Below, piece by piece: positions 44,365 through 53,383 of a DNA stretch of 64,000 nucleotides. The notes below the pieces were generated by a model. It saw nothing but the letters and a program-made list of their open reading frames with translations, was not told the origin of the DNA and did no database searches. A program made the translations under genes and the position numbers. Numbering within the stretch: the stretch's first letter is position 1; every line of letters starts with the position of its first letter. Source of the DNA: Spirosoma validum (lineage in GTDB: Bacteria; Bacteroidota; Bacteroidia; Cytophagales; Spirosomataceae); NCBI RefSeq assembly GCF_014699035.1, contig NZ_JACXAA010000006.1:392434-456433 (forward strand), in the 5' to 3' direction.

Positions 44365-45276
44365 ATGACTCTGACACTGATTTTTCTTTTGTCTTTTCTC
44401 AATAGCAATGCATCATCTGATACGTTACCTACTCATTCGGATAGTATTATAAATCAATCGACGTTACAAGGTATACGTCCGAAAAAAGGGCGATTATGGG
44501 CCGTAGGCGCTACGTCGTTGCTCACACTGGGTTCAACGTACGTTTATCTGGAACGGACCTGGTGGAATGGCAAGGGCGTCCCGTTTCACTTTGATGAAGG
44601 GCGAGATTTGACCTACGCCAGTGGATTAGACAAAATTGCTCATCTGGAAGGTGGCGCTTTCGTATCAGAAACGTATTACAATGCGTTCCGATGGGCTGGC
44701 GTTTCGGAACGGAAGGCGGAATGGCTAGCTCTTGGTTCAGCGGCTTTTGTGGAACTAGGGATTGAGTTGAAAGATTCTTATTCGCCCACGTATGGTTTTA
44801 GCTGGCGCGACGTAGCCGCAGGCACATTGGGTGGTTTCTGGCCAATTGCACAGCATCGGTCAGGATTTTTGCGGGATGCGCAGTGGAAAGTCAGTTATTG
44901 GCAACAAACCCCCAAATACTTTAAGGCTCGTGGTATTCCGGTACAACGCTTTTCTATTGACGATTATATCAACCAAACGTACTGGTTTTCATTTTCGCCC
45001 GAACATTTTGGCGGACAACGTTGGAAGCAAGCCTGGCCCGATTGGCTGCAACTGTCCGTTGGTATGGGCCTCGAAGCCGAAACCTGGAGTGTAAACAAAG
45101 ACGGCCTGGGCGGACGACACGAATGGTACATCGCTCCAGACATTAATCTAGTGAAACTTCTAAAACCACGTAGCACGGTAGCCAAAGTGATTCTGAACGT
45201 TCTCAAATACATCAAGATTCCGGCACCCACCTTACAAATTGGTCCGAAACTACGCTGGTACTGGGTTTATTTCTGA
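44365..45276 (+). CDS. DUF2279 family envelope protein
   Basis: A signal peptide (MTLTLIFLLSFLNSNASS) starts at the ATG at 44365; the TTG at 44341 is upstream of it. The 303-residue protein has the DUF2279 pattern: GATSLLTLGSTYVYLERTWW, then DKIAHLEGGAFVSETYYNAFRW, WLALGSAAFVELGIELKDSY and GFSWRDVAAGTLGGF. These hydrophobic segments recall small membrane-linked enzymes with a PAP2-like arrangement, but the catalytic set is not evident. The C-terminal half is strand-like (about 180-303). The function is unknown. Its end overlaps the converging MutS-like gene by ten bases. Confidence 0.72.
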   Translation: MTLTLIFLLSFLNSNASSDTLPTHSDSIINQSTLQGIRPKKGRLWAVGATSLLTLGSTYVYLERTWWNGKGVPFHFDEGRDLTYASGLDKIAHLEGGAFVSETYYNAFRWAGVSERKAEWLALGSAAFVELGIELKDSYSPTYGFSWRDVAAGTLGGFWPIAQHRSGFLRDAQWKVSYWQQTPKYFKARGIPVQRFSIDDYINQTYWFSFSPEHFGGQRWKQAWPDWLQLSVGMGLEAETWSVNKDGLGGRHEWYIAPDINLVKLLKPRSTVAKVILNVLKYIKIPAPTLQIGPKLRWYWVYF

Positions 45277-47117
45277 ACGGCATCCATGTCAATGCCGATT
45301 GCCTTCATGAGCTGGCTGGCGTTGAAACTCTGGCAAATGCCGTTGCGGAGCTTATAATCAAATATCAGTTCGCCGTTAAGAAGATCCGATTGGAAATGGT
45401 AATTTCTGACAAAGCCATCGGCATCCGTAAGTTGACCTAATTCAAGATCGTGTGTGGAAACAAACCCTGAAGCACTCGTGTGATTCAACTGGCGAATTAA
45501 CGCTTCCGCACCCCGGTGCCGGTCGGCGGAGTTGGTGCCTTTCAGAATCTCATCCAGAAAATATAATACCGGCAGACGATCCTGAGGCATTTGCTCTCTA
45601 CCACTACGTTCCTGATACGTAGCAATCGGCTGTTTTGTCAGATTGATTAACGTCTGAAGCCGCTTGAGTTCGGCATAAAACGATGACGTACTTTCCTCCA
45701 ATGAGTCCTGCGTACGCATACTTGTAAACACGCGCACGGGCGAACACCAGAAACGTTCCGCACTCACGACAGCTCCCGCAAGCGCCAGTACTACGTTCGC
45801 GCCAACGGTGCGCAAAAACGTGCTTTTCCCTGACATATTCGATCCCGTAATCAACACCGTCTGCCCCGCTCCCGTCAACGTTAATGAATTAGCAACGCTA
45901 CGTTCGGTTGGCAATAACGGGTGAGATGCCGACGTGAAATCCAGCGTCAGCTCGTCTTCAACGATGTCGGGCGTTACGTATGTCGGATGGGCGTAGGCAA
46001 ATCCGGCTAGACTATTGAGGGCTTCCAGTTCGCCTAATGCTTCGAACCAGCGACTTAAGTCGGGCCCATAGGTTTTTCGCCACCGTTCGAGTTGAATCAA
46101 GTAATGAATGTCCCATAACGTAGCGACGCCAAACAGCAGGAAAAAATAGGGATTGCGTCGGTAGTTTAGCCCTTCTGTCAGTTTAAAAAGCTGCCCAATG
46201 GCTTCTGATGCTGAACGTTCGTTGGACGTTAACGCCCGTTGAATAGCCCGCAATCGAACCGCTTTACCTTCGATTTGCTTAGCCTGCTGAAACAAGGTCT
46301 GAAAAGCACGTAGTGCTGTCGAAATCTCAAACGTTTGCTCGCTAACTTCTTTGGCCCGTGCCGATGTTTGACTAAGAACGGCCCCGTGGATAGCTAATGC
46401 CACTAAAACCACAACGCCCGGTACGTATCCCAGCAGCCAGCTAACAAACAATCCCAACGTAATAGCCGGAAATAGGAACCGAACAATACTTAGATAACCC
46501 GGCAAGGGCGAAATCTCAGCAGTCGCCCATTTGATAAGCGCGTCCGGTGGTCGGCTAATTGTTTCCTCTACGTTAGCTACGGACTCAAACTGTTGTCGCC
46601 AGTCAATATTCGGCTTTAGTTCGGCTGCGGCCTCTTGACGAAGCCGAATGGAGTCGGGAGACGATGGAGCCTTAAGCCATCCAGCTAATCGATTCCGGCC
46701 TTCGTACGTATGGGTTCGATTGAGAAGCCGGAAGAGTGAATGTTTACCGAATACGTCTAAATCACCCGAATAATAATGCGTCGGGCCGGCAAACTGATCG
46801 CCGGTTTCAGAACGCAGATATTGACGTTTGAGTCGGGCGGTTTCATCCTGATTGATAAACACCAGTTGACGATTTAAATCCCGTTCCCGCCGAACAGTCT
46901 GGTGCTTTTTCAGCAAAACCAGAAACCCGATGATACCAATCAATAAAGTACCTGAGGCAACCAGTTGCTGATCGAGCCGAATAAGACCCCAAATGATGAC
47001 AACGCAGCCAATGAACCAGATAAGCCGCCAGAAAGCCAATTGATTATACTGACGTTGGGCAGCTTGTTCGGCCTGAGAAAATTGTTGTTGACGTTGGGAA
47101 AAGATTTCGGTGGGCAT
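45267..47117 (-). CDS. Membrane-anchored MutS-like ATPase
   Basis: The 616-residue protein has two hydrophobic segments near the N-terminus (about 30-65) and another hydrophobic region around 210-245. A C-terminal MutS-type ABC ATPase domain follows: Walker A ITGSNMSGKSTFLRTVG (about 426-442), then Walker B YFLDEILKGTN, the signature-like SLEESTSSFYAEL and FVSTHDLELGQL. There is no mismatch-recognition domain I with FxE. The lever and clamp region (90-400) is preserved in form. Such MutS-related membrane proteins are conserved in Bacteroidota with unknown function. It is the last gene after a Fur-family gene; a repeat lies between. Confidence 0.82.
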   Translation of the reverse strand: MPTEIFSQRQQQFSQAEQAAQRQYNQLAFWRLIWFIGCVVIIWGLIRLDQQLVASGTLLIGIIGFLVLLKKHQTVRRERDLNRQLVFINQDETARLKRQYLRSETGDQFAGPTHYYSGDLDVFGKHSLFRLLNRTHTYEGRNRLAGWLKAPSSPDSIRLRQEAAAELKPNIDWRQQFESVANVEETISRPPDALIKWATAEISPLPGYLSIVRFLFPAITLGLFVSWLLGYVPGVVVLVALAIHGAVLSQTSARAKEVSEQTFEISTALRAFQTLFQQAKQIEGKAVRLRAIQRALTSNERSASEAIGQLFKLTEGLNYRRNPYFFLLFGVATLWDIHYLIQLERWRKTYGPDLSRWFEALGELEALNSLAGFAYAHPTYVTPDIVEDELTLDFTSASHPLLPTERSVANSLTLTGAGQTVLITGSNMSGKSTFLRTVGANVVLALAGAVVSAERFWCSPVRVFTSMRTQDSLEESTSSFYAELKRLQTLINLTKQPIATYQERSGREQMPQDRLPVLYFLDEILKGTNSADRHRGAEALIRQLNHTSASGFVSTHDLELGQLTDADGFVRNYHFQSDLLNGELIFDYKLRNGICQSFNASQLMKAIGIDMDAVQK

Positions 47118-47120
47118 ATT

Positions 47121-47178
47121 GTAACGCGGGTGGAAACCCGCGATTGTGATTAAAATCGCGGGTTTCCACCCGCGTTAC
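47121..47178. repeat. Perfect 25-bp inverted repeat overlapping a stop codon
   Basis: Arms 47121-47145 and 47154-47178 are exact complements with an eight-base loop; the core is GCGGGTGGAAACCCGC. It fills the 57-base gap between the Fur-family and MutS-like genes and supplies the TAA stop (47175-47177) of the former. Confidence 0.85.
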
Positions 47179-47594
47179 TTATTGCAGTCCTGGCAAACGC
47201 CCTGGATCAGCAAATTCATTTCTTTACGATCGTATCCTTCGGGTAATGTAACAGTCGGGATACTAACATGATCCAGACAAGTTGTTTGACCGCAGGTTTC
47301 ACATTTAAAATGAACATGGTCGTGGTGGTGATGTCCCTGAGCACATGTCTCGCGACAAAGGGCATATTTTGTTCCACCTTCGTCGTCGAGAACTTTGTGA
47401 AGCAAGCCTTTATCCAGAAATGTACGTAGCGTCCGGTAAATCGTTACGCGGTCATGATCGGGGCCGAGGCCGTTTTCGATGTCATGGTGTGCCAATGCAT
47501 GACCAGCGTTCAGAAACAAGTCCAGCACCTCCTCACGCCCGCTCGTATGGCGAAGACTAAAGTCTTTCAGGGTTTTCGAAGCAAGTGTCATCAT
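47175..47594 (-). CDS. Fur family metal-responsive repressor (Zur/PerR-like)
   Basis: The 139-residue protein has an N-terminal winged helix (about 1-80, with DHDRVTIYRTLRTFLDKGLLHKV) and a C-terminal dimerisation/metal domain. The structural zinc site is CETCGQTTC with CQDC at the end; HHHHDHVHFKC is a His-rich segment that would bind a sensing metal. The His-rich loop and Cys pairs favour Zur- or PerR-type sensing over iron, but this is a weak inference. It is transcribed downstream of the ABC exporter. The stop codon lies in a palindrome arm. Confidence 0.88.
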   Translation of the reverse strand: MMTLASKTLKDFSLRHTSGREEVLDLFLNAGHALAHHDIENGLGPDHDRVTIYRTLRTFLDKGLLHKVLDDEGGTKYALCRETCAQGHHHHDHVHFKCETCGQTTCLDHVSIPTVTLPEGYDRKEMNLLIQGVCQDCNK

Positions 47595-47645
47595 TTATGG
47601 ATTGGGAATGAATTACAAAAAGCTGAATCGGTTTCGGCCTCTGTG

Positions 47646-49457
47646 TTATTCATTATCTATTATCTCAAACTGCAATTTAACCAGATTCGCATAGATGCCG
47701 TCTTCATGAGCCGCCAATTCATCGTGGGTTCCGGACTCAGCAATCTGGCCTTCACGCATGACATAAATCATGTCGACCTTACGGATTGTAGCCAATCGGT
47801 GAGCAATAATCATTGTCGTACGGTTTTGCATCAACTCATCCAAAGCTTCCTGCACTAATCGCTCCGACTCAGCATCCAGCGAGCTGGTGGCTTCATCCAA
47901 AATCAAAATAGCCGGATCTTTTAGAATAGCCCGGGCAATGGCGATACGCTGCCGCTGGCCACCCGAGAGCTTAATGCCCCGTTCGCCAACAAGCGTTTGA
48001 AAGCCTTCCGGAAATAACTCGATAAACTGTAAAGCATTAGCCTTACGAGCAGCTTCACGCACTTCGGCTTCGGTTGACCCAGGTTTACCGTACTGAATAT
48101 TTTCCATGATTGTTCCGCCAAATAACATGACTTCCTGCGGGACAATGGCAATATTTTTCCGTAACTCCGTAATGTTAAAACTAGTCAAATCCCGATCATC
48201 TACCGTGATAAAACCACCCCCAATGGGGTAATAGTGCATCAGCAGCTGAACGATCGTCGATTTTCCGGCTCCACTCTGGCCAACTAAAGCAATTTTTCGC
48301 CCAGCCGCTACGTCCAGCGAAATACCCTTCAAAACCTCTACATCGGGCCTCGAAGGATACGAGAAATGAACATCATGGAGCTGAACATGGCCCTGTATCG
48401 GAACAAACAGCGGCAATTGTTCATTTGCTTTTACCTCAGATGGTTCATGTAGAATCTCCAGAATGCGTTCCGATGCCCCCATTGTCTGTGCTAACTGCGA
48501 ATACATGTCGCCCATTCCGGCTACTGAACCGCCAATAAAGGTTGTATAGACGAGGAAAGTCAGCAAGTCAGCAAAAGGCATCTCGTTCGCTAACACCAGC
48601 GAGCCGCCGTACCACACCACGCCAATAATTCCCCCGAAGAGCGTAAAAATCACGAAGGAGACAAAGATTCCCCGGTATTTGGCTGCTCGTAAGGCCATGC
48701 CAACGACACGTTGTAAAGCACTCCCATACCGATTAATTTCCAGATTTTCATTCGTAAACGCCTTCACTACGTGTACCGACTGCAATGTTTCTTCAACCAC
48801 TACGTTCGCTTGTGCCAGTAAATCCTGCACCTGCTTTGACAGTTTACGGATGAAACGGCCGAAAAATAAGGCGGCCACAATCATGACAGGAAACGTAGCC
48901 AGCATGAACAGCGTGAGCTTCCAGGAAACGTAGAGTATAATACCAGTGCCGATAACCAGTGAAGCCACCTGGCGGAATAATTCAGCCAATGTCAGCGTAA
49001 ATACGCCCTGTAACTGCGACACGTCAGCCGAAATGCGACTGGTTAATTCGCCAACACGCCGTTGCTCGAAAAATGAAATGGGCAACGTAATGATCTTAGC
49101 GTACGTTTCCCGGCGTACATCGGCCATCGCCCGTTCGCCTACCTGTGAGAAAAAGTAAATACGGCAAAACGAGAAAACACCCTGCGCAATCAAAACAAAG
49201 ACAAAAAACAGGATAATCTGATTGAGTGTAAAGGCTGATTTCCCCTGAATGACGCTCGTAATTTGGCCAATCAGGAGCCCAAAACTCATGGTTGTAGCCG
49301 TCGACAAGACCAGAAAAATAAATCCAATAATGTATAACCCCCGATAGGGTTTTATGAACCGGAAAACACTTATCGCCTTTCGAAAACCTTCCCGAGTAAA
49401 TTTCTTTTTGTCTTCTTCGCTGGCCTCTTCGCCAAAACTCTCTCTTCGCTTTGCCAT
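47646..49457 (-). CDS. ABC exporter (MsbA/multidrug type)
   Basis: The 603-residue half-transporter has six membrane helices in residues about 30-330 and an ATPase domain after 355. Walker A is VGQSGAGKST, the signature is LSGGQRQR, Walker B is ILILDEATSSLD, and the switch His lies in IIAHRLATI. It exports lipid, peptide or drug. The N-terminus is basic. It follows gldB closely on the same strand and precedes the Fur-family gene by 51 bases, so gldB-ABC-fur-mutS-like may be one transcript. Confidence 0.9.
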   Translation of the reverse strand: MAKRRESFGEEASEEDKKKFTREGFRKAISVFRFIKPYRGLYIIGFIFLVLSTATTMSFGLLIGQITSVIQGKSAFTLNQIILFFVFVLIAQGVFSFCRIYFFSQVGERAMADVRRETYAKIITLPISFFEQRRVGELTSRISADVSQLQGVFTLTLAELFRQVASLVIGTGIILYVSWKLTLFMLATFPVMIVAALFFGRFIRKLSKQVQDLLAQANVVVEETLQSVHVVKAFTNENLEINRYGSALQRVVGMALRAAKYRGIFVSFVIFTLFGGIIGVVWYGGSLVLANEMPFADLLTFLVYTTFIGGSVAGMGDMYSQLAQTMGASERILEILHEPSEVKANEQLPLFVPIQGHVQLHDVHFSYPSRPDVEVLKGISLDVAAGRKIALVGQSGAGKSTIVQLLMHYYPIGGGFITVDDRDLTSFNITELRKNIAIVPQEVMLFGGTIMENIQYGKPGSTEAEVREAARKANALQFIELFPEGFQTLVGERGIKLSGGQRQRIAIARAILKDPAILILDEATSSLDAESERLVQEALDELMQNRTTMIIAHRLATIRKVDMIYVMREGQIAESGTHDELAAHEDGIYANLVKLQFEIIDNE

Positions 49458-49493
49458 TATTATTCAGTTGTAGAGCCACCAAATAGTACCTCT

Positions 49494-50498
49494 CTACGGA
49501 TTATCTTTTTGTCCTTTGTATCCCGATTGCTCAAAAATCTGCCGGGCATCTGCGTTTCGCATCAGATCGGCGATGCTAACGCCACTATGTTCGTCATGAT
49601 ACCGCCCAACAATCCGCCAGCCGACCCAACGACCAATCGCACCAGGGCAAGCCTGCCCAATTTCGGCGGTAAAGGGCCGTTCATTCAAATATCGCTGTTT
49701 TATAGCTGGATTTGTTTGGTACAGCAGCTGATTATCAATAAAATGTGCCCAAACAATATCTTGGGCGTTAAACGTTTGAGTCAGTTGTTTGTCTGAATAA
49801 CCGATGACTAAACTATCCGCCACCTCAGGCAACATCGCTTTCGTAAATACGTATCCTTTACCGTAATAAACCATATCGGCCAGCATCGTCTGATCCTGAC
49901 GATTGGTGGCGTTATATTTATCAGAAATAGCAAAAACAATGGCCGGAACAATGTACTCTTTATCGTAGCGACGTAGAATGTATTGTGGATATTCTGGACC
50001 CTGTGGTCGAAATTTCGCAGTCGGTCCGGCAAAATAATCGAGACCGATAACAATCAGACTATCCGTAACAACCAGATCCGGTCCCATAAAACCTGTTGTC
50101 ACGGTAACAACTCTGGGCGAATGGAAATCGGGAAAATCTTTTTTGATGTGTGTAAAAGCTTCGGTCAGTTGAGTACGCAGGTCGGCCATATCGCCAAATT
50201 TGGCCTGAATTTGCTCATTAAATTCGTTGAGCGCTGGATTATTGATCCGGTTGGTCAATTCTCGAACGACAGCTGTATCATTTCCGGCTCCGTTCGCGTT
50301 AAAGTACAATTGAGCCACAGCCGGATTTCGATTCAGAAACGCTCGAACGCTGTCTGGCGATTTGCTGGAAAAGAGTTGCTGATCGAGTCGAACAAACGTA
50401 ACATCTTCGTTTTTTGTACACGAAGTCAATAAGCATAAGAGAAAAAGCCCCGCAAGGGCAATCCAGCCGGGGGCCATCCGTAGGTGCATGAAAATCAT
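49494..50498 (-). CDS. gldB: Gliding motility lipoprotein GldB
   Basis: GldB is an essential gliding lipoprotein of Bacteroidota; its molecular role is unclear. A lipoprotein signal with lipobox LLTSC ends the N-terminal hydrophobic stretch. The diagnostic pieces are DVTFVRLDQQLFSS near the mature N-terminus, GLDYFAGP, PQYILRRY and the C-terminal PFTAEIGQACPGAIGRWVGWRIV. The 334 residues are normal. Alternative in-frame ATGs at 50489 and 50477 exist. It diverges from the PorT-like gene with 30 bases between starts. Confidence 0.92.
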   Translation of the reverse strand: MIFMHLRMAPGWIALAGLFLLCLLTSCTKNEDVTFVRLDQQLFSSKSPDSVRAFLNRNPAVAQLYFNANGAGNDTAVVRELTNRINNPALNEFNEQIQAKFGDMADLRTQLTEAFTHIKKDFPDFHSPRVVTVTTGFMGPDLVVTDSLIVIGLDYFAGPTAKFRPQGPEYPQYILRRYDKEYIVPAIVFAISDKYNATNRQDQTMLADMVYYGKGYVFTKAMLPEVADSLVIGYSDKQLTQTFNAQDIVWAHFIDNQLLYQTNPAIKQRYLNERPFTAEIGQACPGAIGRWVGWRIVGRYHDEHSGVSIADLMRNADARQIFEQSGYKGQKDNP

Positions 50499-50521
50499 TA
50501 GTTTTCAATATAGAAAACGTG

Positions 50522-50529
50522 CAAAATTA
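50522..50529 (-). promoter_or_regulatory. -7 box for gldB
   Basis: On the minus strand TAATTTTG fits TAnnTTTG; the gldB ATG is 24 bases downstream. The box overlaps the ATG of the divergent gene by one base. No clear -33 box was found. Confidence 0.45.
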
Positions 50530-51431
50530 TGAAAAAAGTTGCAGGGTTAGGATTCATTTTGGTCATGCTGACAGTTATCAGTGGTCGGAGCCAATCTAAA
50601 TCGACCGCGCTTTACCAACTGCGAACCAAAGAATCGACCGCAACCGAAAAGCGATTCCGCAAAATCTTGGGCGATAATTACGACGGTCAGGACCAGAATC
50701 GTCGGGATTATGACGATGATCGTAAGAAACGTCGTCAGCGGCAACAACAAGGCACGAACGAATCAACTGAGAACAACGGTTATGGCTCGGGTCCTGATTA
50801 TGCCTGGCCTACTCATTTGATCGAAATGAGTATCCGCTTTGCGCCTTCGCTCGATATCAACACAGCCGAAGGGACAGGAAATTATACAGGTTTTCAGCCT
50901 AACGGGGTGGGTGCCCGGATGAGCGTTGGCCCTTCGCTCGATTATTTTTTCTTTAAAAATCGCTACGCGTTTAGCACAGGGCTTTGGTATACTATTAAGC
51001 GCTCAGGTTTTCAAATGCCTGGTACGTTCGGTTCAAGCGTCTGGAATCCTGGCGCACCTGAGAAAGAGTCGATTTACAATCTTCAATATTTACAGATTCC
51101 GGCAACGGTGAAACTGTTTGCGAATAACATCGCCCCCAACATCCGTCTGTATGTGCAGACTGGCGGTTTGTTCAGTGTGAAATTAGCTGAGAGAGCTTTA
51201 GAACAGGCACGTAACGGCTTATATACAGCAGAGAGTGGCGGAGAACGTCGTCAATACGGTTTTGGCGATATTGAGTTGCTGCTCAGAACCGGAATTCAGT
51301 ATAAAATTAATCAGAATAACGCCTTCAATCTAGGCATGAGCTACCAGCGTGGTTTGATCAACGTAGCACGGGGCAGCGAACTGGTTTCCAAAAATCGGGT
51401 TGTCTCGCTGGAATTAGGGTTTAAGTTTTGA
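50529..51431 (+). CDS. PorT-like outer-membrane beta-barrel protein
   Basis: A signal peptide (MKKVAGLGFILVMLTVISGRS) is followed by a long charged segment (about 30-95) of Arg, Lys, Asp and Gln, then a barrel of roughly eight strands ending in LELGFKF. The layout matches PorT-family proteins of Bacteroidota, which include components linked to the type IX secretion system. The charged linker is unusually long. Divergence from gldB fits a gliding/secretion context, but the specific role is uncertain. Confidence 0.7.
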   Translation: MKKVAGLGFILVMLTVISGRSQSKSTALYQLRTKESTATEKRFRKILGDNYDGQDQNRRDYDDDRKKRRQRQQQGTNESTENNGYGSGPDYAWPTHLIEMSIRFAPSLDINTAEGTGNYTGFQPNGVGARMSVGPSLDYFFFKNRYAFSTGLWYTIKRSGFQMPGTFGSSVWNPGAPEKESIYNLQYLQIPATVKLFANNIAPNIRLYVQTGGLFSVKLAERALEQARNGLYTAESGGERRQYGFGDIELLLRTGIQYKINQNNAFNLGMSYQRGLINVARGSELVSKNRVVSLELGFKF

Positions 51432-51433
51432 GT

Positions 51434-51494
51434 CAGGTATCACGGACTTTAGTCCGTATTTAAGAAGCGTACGGACTGAAGTCCGTGGTACCTG
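51434..51494. repeat. 25-bp inverted repeat, GGACTTTAGTCCG family
   Basis: Arms 51434-51458 and 51470-51494 match at 23 of 25 positions with an 11-base loop. The left arm carries CGGACTTTAGTCCG, shared with the 41003-41091 repeat. It lies between converging genes and ends two bases before the hisF stop codon. Confidence 0.75.
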
Positions 51495-51496
51495 CA

Positions 51497-52252
51497 CTAA
51501 ATCCGCATCTCTATTCCCTTTTCTCGCAGATAGCTTTTCAAAACAGGAATATCGATTTCCTTGAAATGGAAAATACTGGCAGCCAGACCCGCATCGGCCT
51601 TACCCGTTGTGAATACGTCCACAAAGTGTTCCATCGACCCGGCTCCGCCCGAAGCAATGACTGGAATGTTAGCCGAGCCAGAGATCTGTGCCGTTAACTC
51701 AAGCGCGAAACCGGCTTTGGTGCCATCAGTATCCATTGAGGTTAGTAATAGTTCACCCGCTCCTCGCTCCTCAACTTCTTTCGCCCAGGCAATCGTACGC
51801 AGCTCTGTTGGTTTGCGGCCACCGTGTGTATGAACGATGTGTTCGCCGTTAACGTAACGTGTGTCAATGGCAACGACTACGCATTGACTGCCAAATTCCA
51901 ACGCTAATTCGTTTACCAAATCGGGATTTCTTACGGCCGACGAATTAATCGAAATCTTGTCAGCTCCTGCATTTAGCAAAGCCGATACGTCTGCTACAGA
52001 CGAAATACCGCCACCAACCGTAAACGGAATATTGATCGTATGTGCTACGTTGCGAACAAGCTCAATTAAGGTTTTTCGCTCATCGACTGTAGCGGTAATA
52101 TCCAGAAAAACCAGTTCGTCAGCTCCCTGTTCGGCGTAAATGGCGGCCAGGGCAACCGGATCGCCAGCATCGCGCAGGTTGACGAAATTCGTGCCTTTTA
52201 CGGTGCGACCATCTTTTATGTCGAGGCAGGGAATAATACGTTTGGTAAGCAT
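51497..52252 (-). CDS. hisF: Imidazole glycerol phosphate synthase, cyclase subunit
   Basis: The (beta/alpha)8 subunit makes imidazole glycerol phosphate and AICAR from PRFAR with ammonia from HisH. Catalytic Asp11 is in [12 protein letters not shown], and Asp130 is in [13 protein letters not shown]. Phosphate loops appear as VGGGISS and ASGGAG. The length (251) is normal. It is the last gene of the interrupted his cluster and overlaps the GNAT stop in a TAATG. Confidence 0.97.
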   Translation of the reverse strand: MLTKRIIPCLDIKDGRTVKGTNFVNLRDAGDPVALAAIYAEQGADELVFLDITATVDERKTLIELVRNVAHTINIPFTVGGGISSVADVSALLNAGADKISINSSAVRNPDLVNELALEFGSQCVVVAIDTRYVNGEHIVHTHGGRKPTELRTIAWAKEVEERGAGELLLTSMDTDGTKAGFALELTAQISGSANIPVIASGGAGSMEHFVDVFTTGKADAGLAASIFHFKEIDIPVLKSYLREKGIEMRI

Positions 52253-52674
52253 TAGTAAGCGGTAAAAGCTTTAATAGACATTGTATTTTCGGGACTATCA
52301 ATCGGCTTAAAACCAAATTGTGTGTAAAGCCCGTGGGCGTCTTGTGTAACCAGCATTATCCGACGTAAGCCCTGCAAAACCGGATAAGCCATGATGAAGG
52401 CTACTAGTTGTTTTGACAGGCCTTGTCCACGGTGTTCCGGTAAAATGAACACATCCGCTAGATAGCTGAACGTAGCGAAGTCAGTTATCACCCGTGCAAA
52501 ACCAACCTGTTCATCACCCCGATATACGCCGAAACAGAGCGAATTCTCAATCGACCGCTGGACAATCTCAATCGGAATGTTCCGGCACCAATACGCTTCC
52601 TGACTTAGAAACTGATGAATAACGGCCAGATTAAGTTTCGTTTTATCGGTGCTGATGGTGTATTTGGGTGTCAT
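52252..52674 (-). CDS. GNAT acetyltransferase inside the his cluster
   Basis: The 140-residue acetyltransferase has the acetyl-CoA motif [20 protein letters not shown] (about 78-97) and a C-terminal FGFKPID. No substrate can be named. It starts 28 bases past the preceding gene's stop and overlaps hisF by TAATG, so it is translated on the his transcript. It has no known role in histidine synthesis. Confidence 0.85.
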   Translation of the reverse strand: MTPKYTISTDKTKLNLAVIHQFLSQEAYWCRNIPIEIVQRSIENSLCFGVYRGDEQVGFARVITDFATFSYLADVFILPEHRGQGLSKQLVAFIMAYPVLQGLRRIMLVTQDAHGLYTQFGFKPIDSPENTMSIKAFTAY

Positions 52675-52702
52675 GATTTGACAGGATGATTAAGCAGATG
52701 TA

Positions 52703-53368
52703 TTAGTTAGAAGATCGAAAAAGAACAGCCAGTTTATTTAGAATAGTCACTACTTTCCGTAGTTCAGCAATGTTGGGCTTATGTTCCAGATAGCCTCGCG
52801 GATTTCCATAACTAGCGCTTTGATAACTAGTGGCGCTAAATACTTCAAAATAATAGCCTTCGCCATCAGCAATAAGAACTCTAGTGTCATTGCGAAGTTT
52901 GGCCTTGACGCTAACAATCCCATCCGCTTCCACCACGTTCCAGGTTGAATCTTTTGGCGGTTTTGCAAAAAGCTGGTCATGGATAACTACCTCATTGGGT
53001 GGACCAAGAATTCCCTGCTGTACGAATTGCTCCCAAAGCGTATTATCAATTGGGATTGTAGGATTTGGATTCAATTGCACTGCATACCTAAAACCTTGTC
53101 TGTCAGATTCTATAAGGTATTTAGATACACTGAATTGCTTCTCCTTTTTAGTCAATATGTAAAGCATTTGCGCTTCGCCATAACGTAAAGCCTGATCATT
53201 CCAGATACGTACTTCATACTCTCCTTCCTTCAGTTCCGGAGTTTTCAAGCGCATTTTTTTTGCCAGAGTTTGAAAGCGTAGTTTCGTCGTAGAATCAGTC
53301 GAGACGCCTGCCAATGCGTTCATTGACACAACACATGCGAACATCAGGAAAATGGCGAGTCGTTTCAT
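52703..53368 (-). CDS. Secreted protein of unknown function inside the his cluster
   Basis: A signal peptide (MKRLAIFLMFACVVSMNALA) is followed by about 200 residues with no recognised motif: ELKEGEYEVRIWNDQALRYGEAQMLYILTKKEKQFSV, split over strand-like segments. It has no Cys pair or lipobox in the mature part. It lies 15 bases downstream of hisA and 28 bases upstream of the GNAT gene. The role is unknown, and its place between his genes is odd. Confidence 0.62.
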   Translation of the reverse strand: MKRLAIFLMFACVVSMNALAGVSTDSTTKLRFQTLAKKMRLKTPELKEGEYEVRIWNDQALRYGEAQMLYILTKKEKQFSVSKYLIESDRQGFRYAVQLNPNPTIPIDNTLWEQFVQQGILGPPNEVVIHDQLFAKPPKDSTWNVVEADGIVSVKAKLRNDTRVLIADGEGYYFEVFSATSYQSASYGNPRGYLEHKPNIAELRKVVTILNKLAVLFRSSN

Positions 53369-53383
53369 ACGAGCCGTAATCTA

